A stretch of DNA of 64,000 nt from the NCBI GenBank assembly GCA_937949745.1, contig CALECM010000113.1:1-64000 (forward strand), in the 5' to 3' direction. The notes beneath the pieces were generated by a model. It made no database searches and was not told the origin of the DNA. It was given only the letters and a program-made list of their open reading frames with translations. The translations under genes and the position numbers were made by a program. The stretch is from an uncultured Bacteroidales bacterium. GTDB taxonomy: Bacteria; Bacteroidota; Bacteroidia; Bacteroidales; WCHB1-69. Positions 57,163 to 63,297 of the stretch are shown here, one piece after another (positions within the stretch are counted from its first letter, which is position 1; each line of letters starts with the position of its first letter).

Positions 57163-57771
57163 TTATCTCATTTTACAAAGGATACGGATGGTTGCAACCA
57201 GGATGCAGGCTAACAGGAAATTACTATACGAAAAGTAATATTTACCAAACAATGTAAATCCACTTCCTTTAAGTGAATTTTCTTCAGTTATATTCATTTC
57301 CATATCGGTCACATAGTTTTTTCCTTTCGTTACAAAGGATGATCCTTGGAGTGATTTTTTCATTTTCATATTTTTTATTCCTAAATGTTTTAATTCTTCA
57401 ATGGCTTTTGGATTATTATTTTCGGTAGCATCTATTTGCAATGCTTCAATATATAAGTGTTTAAGCCTGTGAGCGTTTATAATACCTACTTTGTATAATG
57501 CTTTAATTGTTTTTTTGAGGGAACCGGGATGTGTTCCATATACTTTCCTGAGTGCGTAAGCATCAGCGACCTGTTCGCTATCTGTCTGTAACTTGTAATG
57601 GCCTCTTTCATGTTCTATGATAAACTGTTTTTCAAAATCTGTAAATTTGTCCCATACACTGGTGTTTATTTCAATTACACCATCATACATATTGATAGCT
57701 GCGGGACATGCGCCCAATTCTTTCGCAGTGACATGGACAAATTCACCCACATTATTACTTTTTAAATGCAA
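57163..57771 (-). CDS. Tail-anchored zincin metalloprotease-like protein
   Basis: A 202-residue protein with a zinc-protease motif HERGH at 54-58 and a downstream helix TDSEQVADAYA that could supply the third ligand. The C-terminus is a membrane span (NFLLACILVATIRILCKM). It is probably a virion protease or peptidoglycan-peptide-cleaving entry enzyme. It overlaps its upstream neighbour by 17 bases. The HExxH is clear; substrate unknown. Confidence 0.7.
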   Translation of the reverse strand: MHLKSNNVGEFVHVTAKELGACPAAINMYDGVIEINTSVWDKFTDFEKQFIIEHERGHYKLQTDSEQVADAYALRKVYGTHPGSLKKTIKALYKVGIINAHRLKHLYIEALQIDATENNNPKAIEELKHLGIKNMKMKKSLQGSSFVTKGKNYVTDMEMNITEENSLKGSGFTLFGKYYFSYSNFLLACILVATIRILCKMR

Positions 57772-58021
57772 ACACCATAACCACGACCAAAACCACTACA
57801 ACCCCACCAATGGCCACATATAAGCCTGTTTTGTTGTTGCCGCTATCAGGATTAGAGTAATAGATATTGGTATCCGGATTCGTTCCCTTTATAGAACCAA
57901 TCATATTTGCAATGCCCGACAACACACCACCGGCACCGGTGACAATAGTATTAATTAACCCTGTATTGTCCTTAGCAGAATTTACCGCAGCCTCTTCCGC
58001 ATAATTTTTCTTTTTCTTCAT
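57755..58021 (-). CDS. 88-residue tail-anchored membrane protein
   Basis: Basic N-terminus (MKKKKNYAEEAAVNSAKDNT), a Gly-rich amphipathic part (TIVTGAGGVLSGIANMIGSI) and a C-terminal span (KTGLYVAIGGVVVVLVVVMV). It starts directly after the capsid-cassette terminator, so its expression depends on read-through. Confidence 0.65.
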   Translation of the reverse strand: MKKKKNYAEEAAVNSAKDNTGLINTIVTGAGGVLSGIANMIGSIKGTNPDTNIYYSNPDSGNNKTGLYVAIGGVVVVLVVVMVFAFKK

Positions 58022-58033
58022 CTTTTTAAGGTT

Positions 58034-58074
58034 TAAAAAAAGCCCGTACCCTCAATAATGGGCAGGGCTTTTCT
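58034..58074 (-). terminator. Imperfect hairpin terminator after the candidate capsid gene
   Basis: On the minus strand AGCCC-TG-CCC, loop, GGG-TAC-GGGCT forms a stem with an internal loop and is followed by T7. It lies just after the capsid candidate stop (58103) and just before the next start (58021). The imperfect stem would allow partial read-through into the membrane-protein genes. Confidence 0.75.
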
Positions 58075-58102
58075 TGGTCAACAATCGGTTTTAGAGAGGT
58101 TT

Positions 58103-58750
58103 TTATTCTTCGAAGTAAAGTATGAATTTCATGGTACAAGTGGAGGGTATAGTAACGATCCACAATAAAGTGTCGCTTAATTCCAGTCCGGTTTCCTTGA
58201 ATAGTAAATCTATGCGGTCGCTCTGATACTGATAGCGGTCAAAGAAATTGGACAAATCCAAAGTTTGCTGCTTATTCTTATCAAATGGATTGAGTTCGGT
58301 AATTTCCATATCCGTGTCAAAAGCCGTCTGATCGTTTGAAACGATGGTCATCTTCTTCAAAACAGAGGGGTTCGTTTTGATGTATTCCCTTAGATTCATT
58401 ATGCTGTAATCAGGGTTACCCGGTTTCATTGCGATGGTGCTTTTTGTACCTTCTACTATTGCTTCCTCATCAGCCAGAACACAATCGACATTGAATCCTG
58501 CCCTTTTTAATGATTTAGGACTTGAATTGATTTTTGTTATGGTAACATCGCTGTTATCGAGTTTTGCAATATAATCATCTGTACTAAGGTAACCGGGTAT
58601 AATTGCCACTTTACGGGCGTTCTGATCGTTGTTTTGAATTTCAAATTGAAATTTGGGACTAAGTGCCGAAGCTATATTTTCATTCATGTTTCCTGTGAAT
58701 TTATTGGTTAAAACTTTTCTTGATCGCTTTATAATTTCCTGTTGTGTCAT
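58103..58750 (-). CDS. Candidate major capsid protein (single jelly-roll-like)
   Basis: A 215-residue beta-rich protein with no signal or membrane segment. After a helical N-terminus come strand pairs such as KFQFEIQNNDQNARKVAIIP and a C-terminal run ending ETGLELSDTLLWIVTIP and STCTMKFILYF, a pattern compatible with one jelly roll. It is the only large soluble beta protein among the membrane genes, lies beside the packaging ATPase block, and has its own promoter and terminator, all typical of a major capsid gene. At 215 residues it is short for a double jelly roll (PM2 P2 is about 269). No homolog is recognised with certainty. Confidence 0.55.
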   Translation of the reverse strand: MTQQEIIKRSRKVLTNKFTGNMNENIASALSPKFQFEIQNNDQNARKVAIIPGYLSTDDYIAKLDNSDVTITKINSSPKSLKRAGFNVDCVLADEEAIVEGTKSTIAMKPGNPDYSIMNLREYIKTNPSVLKKMTIVSNDQTAFDTDMEITELNPFDKNKQQTLDLSNFFDRYQYQSDRIDLLFKETGLELSDTLLWIVTIPSTCTMKFILYFEE

Positions 58751-58753
58751 TTT

Positions 58754-58873
58754 TTATGCCGCTGTTTCTTCGGTTTCTTTTTTGGTTTTTTGTGTCCTGT
58801 AAAAAGCAATACCGGCAATAACAAGGGCTGCTATTACAAAAATGTGGATGTTGTTCGTGATAAACTTTTTCAT
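58754..58873 (-). CDS. 39-residue single-span membrane protein
   Basis: MKKFITNNIHIFVIAALVIA begins a membrane span, followed by a charged tail (RTQKTKKETEETAA). It stands between the promoter at 58918 and the capsid candidate, 3 bases apart from the latter, so the two are co-expressed. Probably an abundant virion membrane protein. Confidence 0.65.
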   Translation of the reverse strand: MKKFITNNIHIFVIAALVIAGIAFYRTQKTKKETEETAA

Positions 58874-58917
58874 TCTTTGCTGATTTTATTTTTTATGGTT
58901 TAAGTGAAATCGTGACA

Positions 58918-58925
58918 CAAAAGTA
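58918..58925 (-). promoter_or_regulatory. -7 promoter box of the capsid cassette
   Basis: On the minus strand TACTTTTG fits TAnnTTTG exactly. It lies 45 bases before the 39-residue gene and downstream of the terminator at 59041-59069, so it starts a new transcript. No good -33 TTTG is seen. Confidence 0.6.
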
Positions 58926-59040
58926 TAATGGTAAAAATCAGTGATGTAGGGAATTGCAACCAATTGCAGGTTTTTGCAGTTTTTTGTTTTACTTTGTGGA
59001 TTATTGCGTATTTATATGCATGGATATCCACCGGTAGGAT

Positions 59041-59069
59041 AAAAAAAATCCGGCACAATAGGCGCCGGA
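59041..59069 (-). terminator. Strong intrinsic terminator ending the regulator/ATPase unit
   Basis: On the minus strand ATCCGGC, 9-base loop, GCCGGAT followed by T7. Perfect 7-bp GC-rich stem, 30 bases after the DUF4248-like gene stop. Confidence 0.92.
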
Positions 59070-59098
59070 TCCTAATCAAAAAATATATTAATAAACAT

Positions 59099-59296
59099 TT
59101 ATCCCGGTTCCCCGAGATGCTCAATTATGCGATGTATCTGTGGTATATGGATGTAATTACCCGTTCGGTTTTCCAATATATCTTTTAAGGTCTCACATTT
59201 AAGCCAATTGGTGAAAGTGCGTACATCGACCCTGTAAGCACTGGCCAACTCCGACAAAGTGCGGGGAGAATTACTTAATTTTTCGTTGCTGTTCAT
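59099..59296 (-). CDS. DUF4248-like helix-turn-helix protein
   Basis: A 65-residue DNA-binding-type protein: TLSELASAYRVDVRTFTNWL is a helix-turn-helix and the end PQIHRIIEHLGEPG matches the conserved end of Bacteroides DUF4248/phage small HTH proteins. It overlaps the ATPase gene by 26 bases. It may recognise the packaging site or regulate virion genes. Confidence 0.75.
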   Translation of the reverse strand: MNSNEKLSNSPRTLSELASAYRVDVRTFTNWLKCETLKDILENRTGNYIHIPQIHRIIEHLGEPG

Positions 59297-59873
59297 AGGT
59301 AGCCTTTATTTGAACGTCAAGTAAAATAATCTCATAATAGTAGGGATCGCCATTGAGAACCTTGTTTCTTATCCTCTCCTGGGCGGTGGTGATCTTTGTA
59401 TATAATTCCGGGATCAGTTCTTTTTTCCGCTGGGTAAAATTTTCCACTGAATTAAACAGGATAAGCCATGAGGCGAAAGTAAAGCACTTTGGCGGTAATT
59501 GCCGGAGTCCGTGCGCTATAATATATACGTCGATTCCGAATTGCCGCCGCCGTATCCATATATATTGTAATATGTCGGGCGTTTGCTCATCGAGATAGGC
59601 CATTGCATCATCGAGCAATAACGCCCCTCCGGAGTAATTTTCCTTGATCATTTTGAGGGTGTCTTTACCGGTATACACAACCCGCCCTACTCCATTTAAA
59701 GTTCGAATATCCGAAGCGGAAAGTTCCGGAAAATTACGCCATTCTGCGGAATCAGGAGTAACAATGATTGCCTTCTTAAATTTTGGTAAGACATGGTCAC
59801 GGAGGAAAGTGGTTTTTCCGGTGCCATTAATACCTACAACCAAATTAAGTTCTGCCTTACGCTGCATCGCCAT
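59271..59873 (-). CDS. Genome-packaging-type P-loop ATPase
   Basis: A 200-residue ATPase: Walker A GINGTGKTT (14-22), Walker B ALLLDDA (84-90), a following sensor-type segment VYIIAHGLRQLPP. Its compact size and domain order fit the FtsK/HerA-derived packaging ATPases of PRD1/PM2-type viruses and the Zot-like ATPases of small phages, not terminases. It lies in one unit with HTH and membrane genes just upstream of the capsid cassette. The alternative is a filamentous-phage assembly ATPase, for which no other genes are seen. Confidence 0.75.
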   Translation of the reverse strand: MAMQRKAELNLVVGINGTGKTTFLRDHVLPKFKKAIIVTPDSAEWRNFPELSASDIRTLNGVGRVVYTGKDTLKMIKENYSGGALLLDDAMAYLDEQTPDILQYIWIRRRQFGIDVYIIAHGLRQLPPKCFTFASWLILFNSVENFTQRKKELIPELYTKITTAQERIRNKVLNGDPYYYEIILLDVQIKATYEQQRKIK

Positions 59874-60366
59874 TCTGTTTTAACCGTTCGTTTTCCTTGC
59901 GTAATTCTTCCAGCTCGGAATTTTGATTCCGGTTCATCATCGCCATAGTAACTTTAGCTCCGTATATAGTCAACATACTTGTAATAAGGATACCACCGGG
60001 TGACATTTGAAATGAAGTCGTTTGTAAATATTTAGCCCATGCGGCAATTAATGTTTCCCGTTCATTTTGATCCAGTTTGATATCTTCCTTATCGGTTCCT
60101 TTGATAAATATAACCAATACTAAAGGCAAAACCACATCCATTAGGGATACAATGATTTCGGCTGTAGGCTCGTTTAGCTGGATCATGTTTAATTCATGTC
60201 TTACCTGTTTACTGGTCACATATTCTACCGGTTCGGATTCTGTTTCCGTATCTATGAAATCCGGGATTTCCGGAACCGGTTCGGGGGTTTCATAATCCTG
60301 GATCGAGGCATTGCGGCTCTCGAACCACAAAGAAGCATCATCTATTAATTTATTTTGCATGGCCAA
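59857..60366 (-). CDS. 169-residue protein with two membrane segments
   Basis: An acidic/Pro-rich N-terminal region (EPVPEIPDFIDTETESEPVE), a membrane span near 88-107 (IIVSLMDVVLPLVLVIFI), a second hydrophobic stretch (PGGILITSMLTIYGAKVTM) and a short coiled-coil tail (SELEELRKENERLKQ). It overlaps the ATPase gene by 17 bases. It may dock the packaging motor to the virion membrane, by analogy with PRD1 P20/P22; this is inference. Confidence 0.62.
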   Translation of the reverse strand: MAMQNKLIDDASLWFESRNASIQDYETPEPVPEIPDFIDTETESEPVEYVTSKQVRHELNMIQLNEPTAEIIVSLMDVVLPLVLVIFIKGTDKEDIKLDQNERETLIAAWAKYLQTTSFQMSPGGILITSMLTIYGAKVTMAMMNRNQNSELEELRKENERLKQNGDAA

Positions 60367-60634
60367 GTAATGTTTTTATCGCTTCAATTAGCGGTTGACG
60401 GTTTTTAACTTTCGTGACATAATAATTCTTTATATCATGGTTATACCCCATGCCAATAACCGATAAATAAACTTTACCGTTTTTTTCGACAGTACAGATA
60501 GCGGCGTTCTTATGCTCATCATCTTCCAGGGGATAACTTGACAGGAATTTTTCAAATACCGGGGTTATTTTATCATCCGTAAGTTGCTTTTCTGCAATCG
60601 GTATGATCATTTTAAGTAAACTATCGCTTAACAT
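60350..60634 (-). CDS. 94-residue protein of unknown function
   Basis: A small soluble protein with a helix-rich first half and a beta segment (KNAAICTVEKNGKVYLSVIG). No family recognised. It overlaps both neighbours by 7 to 17 bases, so the coding frame is credible. Confidence 0.6.
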   Translation of the reverse strand: MLSDSLLKMIIPIAEKQLTDDKITPVFEKFLSSYPLEDDEHKNAAICTVEKNGKVYLSVIGMGYNHDIKNYYVTKVKNRQPLIEAIKTLLGHAK

Positions 60635-61221
60635 TGGATGATACTTTTAAATTCTCTTACTGCGGAATCAGGCACAGCATCCATATTACCGTTTACACTA
60701 CCCATTTCAAACCGGTTATGGATAAAGTAATTGATTACATCATGAATACTCCACTCCTGTTCCCGTTTTCTTCCTTCCCGATCAGCAACATATTGAAGCA
60801 ATAATAAATTTAGTGGATCAAATTGTATTACTTTACAGTTTTCCGGTAGTTTACCTTTTTCTATGAGCTGGGAGTTTTCTGCTTTCAGGCGAGTGTTTTC
60901 ATCCTGTAAACGCATGATTTCCCCTGTGTCACTTTCCGTTTTTCCTTCTAAAGCTGTAAGTTTGTCAACTAAATCCGCTGTTTTTAATTCATTTTCAACT
61001 ATTTTTTGATTTAGTTTCTCGATTAAATCAGCATTTTCTTTAAGTTTTTTTGCATAGTCCTGATTATTTTTAACAGGCCTGTGCTGTTGCTCTAAAATAG
61101 TTTCGACAAATTCGGTTGCAGTTGGGGCTCCAATACTTTGCTGAAATTCTTCAAATTCAGCATAAACATCAGGAGTAAGCCGTAAAGACTTTATTTTTAC
61201 CGCTTTGCTTTTTTCTTCCAT
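60628..61221 (-). CDS. Ribbon-helix-helix/coiled-coil protein
   Basis: A 197-residue protein. Residues 8-50 (VKIKSLRLTPDVYAEFEEFQ) resemble a ribbon-helix-helix DNA-binding unit. A long coiled coil runs from about 55 to 125 and a helical C-terminus follows. It could be a transcriptional regulator or a packaging small-subunit-like DNA-binding protein. Its start is covered by the end of the 56-residue frame. Confidence 0.65.
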   Translation of the reverse strand: MEEKSKAVKIKSLRLTPDVYAEFEEFQQSIGAPTATEFVETILEQQHRPVKNNQDYAKKLKENADLIEKLNQKIVENELKTADLVDKLTALEGKTESDTGEIMRLQDENTRLKAENSQLIEKGKLPENCKVIQFDPLNLLLLQYVADREGRKREQEWSIHDVINYFIHNRFEMGSVNGNMDAVPDSAVREFKSIIQC

Positions 61222-61367
61222 GTTTTTTTTCTTTTTATTTGTTTAACATTCTTTTTTTGAATATGGTGATTGGAATAGCTTCCATAAGCATAATAAATAG
61301 GATTGGTTAATACTGGATTTAGAAAATCGGAGTAAAAAAATCTATCATAATTTTGTATTAATTCCAT
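61197..61367 (-). CDS. 56-residue protein with basic C-terminus
   Basis: MELIQNYDRFFYSDFLNPVL begins a 56-codon frame rich in aromatics and ending KRKKTWKKKAKR. It overlaps the RHH/coiled-coil gene start by 25 bases. A -7 promoter box lies 94 bases upstream (61461-61468). It looks like the first gene of the leftward unit, possibly a DNA-binding protein. Confidence 0.5.
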   Translation of the reverse strand: MELIQNYDRFFYSDFLNPVLTNPIYYAYGSYSNHHIQKKNVKQIKRKKTWKKKAKR

Positions 61368-61460
61368 TAGTCATTTATTATATTGAACTTCAAATAAATA
61401 AACATAAATTTTCAATTGTTTTCATGATGATTACTAATTACAAATCCATGAATACAAATA

Positions 61461-61468
61461 CAAAAATA
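61461..61468 (-). promoter_or_regulatory. -7 promoter box of the leftward regulator/ATPase unit
   Basis: On the minus strand TATTTTTG fits TAnnTTTG. It lies between the AGTGC repeat cluster and the first leftward gene, so the repeats could control it. Confidence 0.5.
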
Positions 61469-61590
61469 TAATAAAAATCTGTTTGAAAATCAAGTACATG
61501 CATTTCGTTACGGCAGGATTGTAATATTACAACTCCGCCGTAATTTTATACATTAAAATAACAACCAACCCCTGGGTGATAATGCCAAAA

Positions 61591-61772
61591 TTTTAGTGCT
61601 TTTAGTGCTTGAGTGCTACTGTTTTTGGATGTATTGATTCTAAATAAGTTACAAAATTTTAGTGCGATTAGTGCTAAAGAGTGCTAAAAGAGTGCTTATA
61701 AAAAATGGCGGATTTTACTTAGAGAAATAAGTACTTTTTCAATTTAGTGCTTTTAGTGCGCACTAAAGCACT
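61591..61772. repeat. AGTGC-box repeat array (iteron- or operator-like)
   Basis: Nine direct AGTGC boxes stand at 61595, 61604, 61612, 61661, 61670, 61680, 61691, 61746 and 61755; an outlying tenth lies at 61919. Two inverted copies GCACT stand at 61760 and 61768. The fuller unit is TTTTAGTGC. Spacing inside each group is 8-11 bases. The last group holds the perfect 16-base palindrome TTTAGTGCGCACTAAA (61752-61767). Such an array beside AT-rich DNA fits a replication-initiator or repressor binding region. Confidence 0.75.
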
Positions 61773-62087
61773 CTTTTTTATATTATTTTAGGAAGGTCTA
61801 TTAAAAATAATAAAAAGAAAATATATAAGGTATTATATATAAGCCCGTTGTGGATTTCTGATTTTTGACTTAAGCACCATTTTTTTAATTCCCGGTAAAA
61901 GGGGGTGCGGGGGAAAAGAGTGCTAAGGGGGATATTCCATTAAAAGGTAAAAATTACTTTTCATAAATTCAAAGTAATTTTTGGATGTTTTATATATTTT
62001 AATGGCTAAGAATCGAATATTTGAAATCAGACAAGCCCATACATACGTATAGGCCTGTCACAACGAAATAGTTTTAATCTCCTAACT

Positions 62088-62196
62088 GTTGCAAATAAAA
62101 AGGGTGCAACACTCCCTTAGCTTACTCATCTGCAGGCTCTGGTAAGCCCGGAATTAAAATAAGGAAAGGTAAGTCCGCACCCTATAGGGTTGCAAA
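62088..62196 (-). ncRNA. Candidate structured RNA or small inverted-repeat element
   Basis: AGGGTGC (62101-62107) pairs with GCACCCT (62177-62183); inside it GCTTAC (62120-62125) pairs with GTAAGC (62142-62147). On the minus strand the outer 3' arm is followed by TTTTTAT, like an intrinsic terminator, so a minus-strand transcript is favoured. An 8-base direct repeat GTTGCAAA flanks the whole (62088-62095, 62189-62196) and ACCCTATAGGGT at 62179-62190 is a perfect palindrome. No known family recognised. Confidence 0.4.
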
Positions 62197-62316
62197 CTAA
62201 TCTTTAGACCTATTATTCTTAATTCCTAAATTTACCAGATTTGCAGATAGAATAATAGTCTATGACTAATTACAGTGCAAATATATAATTAATACTTTAT
62301 AATTCATATTGTTTTG

Positions 62317-62324
62317 TATTTTTG
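62317..62324 (+). promoter_or_regulatory. -7 promoter box just upstream of the 64-residue gene
   Basis: TATTTTTG fits TAnnTTTG. It ends only 4 bases before the ATG at 62329, implying a leaderless or nearly leaderless mRNA. Confidence 0.5.
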
Positions 62325-62328
62325 CGCC

Positions 62329-62523
62329 ATGAAAAAACCTTTTGGAAGTGAGTTGGCTGAATCCCAAAAATTGGCATTTGATATGCTTAATGAGGAAGAT
62401 CAAATAAGAGATCGCCATGAAGCCGCAAAGCACCGTAACAGAATATTTATAATTAGTTTCCTGGCTCTTATTATTTCAATTATAAGCCTTATCATAAGTA
62501 TAATTATATGGCTGACATCTTGA
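62329..62523 (+). CDS. 64-residue tail-anchored membrane protein
   Basis: MKKPFGSELAESQKLAFDML begins a charged soluble half; the C-terminal half is one long membrane segment (FIISFLALIISIISLIISII). The start at 62329 is chosen over an upstream TTG whose codons are the promoter box. It is the only rightward gene besides the integrase and ends 1 base before the convergent PP-loop gene. Function unknown; an immunity or exclusion role is possible. Confidence 0.6.
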   Translation: MKKPFGSELAESQKLAFDMLNEEDQIRDRHEAAKHRNRIFIISFLALIISIISLIISIIIWLTS

Positions 62524-62524
62524 T

Positions 62525-63262
62525 CTAATAGTTGTCACAAAATATTCCACATTCCCAATTTTTAATTTTGCCCCCGACCGCGTCCGGCGGCAATTCATCC
62601 AAAAATATCCTTTTTCCCTTATACTTTACCAGTTTGCAACCTATTTCTCTGCTTTGTACCGCCCTCATAATGAATACTTCTGGAAAATCTACTCTTACCA
62701 TATTCCAGTAAGTTGGGCTCTCAGATTTAATGCAACCTATACAATTGGCATTAGGATACAATAATTCATATATTTTTGGGAGTTTTATACCCGCTCTTCT
62801 AAGGATTGAAAAACAATCTTCCTTAGTTATTAACTCACTGCATAGTAATGGAATTACATCAGCCCTTTCCCTTTGCATGAAATTTTTTTGGCGTTTCCAT
62901 TCATCCACAGTAAACCCTAAAATATGATAATCAATTCTATGTATAATTTCAAAGTGATACCTGGCTTCTCGTTTTAATAATCTTGTACAAACAGCCCCCT
63001 GCACTCCGCTCATATATCTTTCCCTTTCAAATACATCTACAATGGAGCAAGACGGATATTTTGGGTTTTTCGCCTCTATTATCGAGTGTTGGATATATTC
63101 TTCCACATCTTTTAAAAAACGACGATTGTCAGGATGCTCTTCTGTGACTGGGTTATTTACGACCAATATGTTATAATCTTTTTTGAATTTATCTATTGTT
63201 AGTTTGGCGGCTATCGCTGATGCTGCACCACATGAAAACCAAACAGCTATTGTTTTTTTCAT
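62525..63262 (-). CDS. PP-loop / PAPS-reductase-like protein
   Basis: A 245-residue protein with the PP-loop-type start VWFSCGAASAIAAKL, as in the phosphoadenosine-phosphosulphate reductase family carried by many phages. It has cysteines at the CIGC and CGIFC positions near the C-terminus that may bind a metal or iron-sulphur cluster. Viral homologs are suspected in DNA modification (DndC-like) or nucleotide chemistry; true sulphate assimilation is unlikely here. It follows the helicase gene by 35 bases. Confidence 0.75.
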   Translation of the reverse strand: MKKTIAVWFSCGAASAIAAKLTIDKFKKDYNILVVNNPVTEEHPDNRRFLKDVEEYIQHSIIEAKNPKYPSCSIVDVFERERYMSGVQGAVCTRLLKREARYHFEIIHRIDYHILGFTVDEWKRQKNFMQRERADVIPLLCSELITKEDCFSILRRAGIKLPKIYELLYPNANCIGCIKSESPTYWNMVRVDFPEVFIMRAVQSREIGCKLVKYKGKRIFLDELPPDAVGGKIKNWECGIFCDNY

Positions 63263-63297
63263 CTCGGGTATTTATTTCTTTAGTTTTAAAAATAAGG

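Larger units (their letters stand above)
61368..62316. other. Non-coding control region; possible replication origin
   Basis: No credible gene is seen in about 950 bases. It contains the leftward promoter, the AGTGC array, an AT-only stretch (about 61775-61850) that could melt, a hairpin at 62030-62059 and a structured segment at 62088-62196. It lies between the virion genes on the left and the PP-loop/SF3-helicase genes on the right. Origin function is inferred from repeats, AT-richness and neighbouring helicase. Confidence 0.6.

Noticed and set aside
58928..59188. 86-codon plus-strand frame with a hydrophobic stretch
   Set aside because: It is antisense to the strong terminator and the DUF4248-like gene; the hydrophobic part is a by-product of AT-rich sequence.
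61591..61772. Possible CRISPR array
   Set aside because: Repeats are only 5-9 bases, spacing is one helical turn and there are no spacers or cas genes.
62101..62183. Possible twister ribozyme, because AACACT and AAGCCCGGA words occur in order
   Set aside because: The conserved U-A cleavage context and the 3' strand pairing with CACT are missing, so the consensus is not met.
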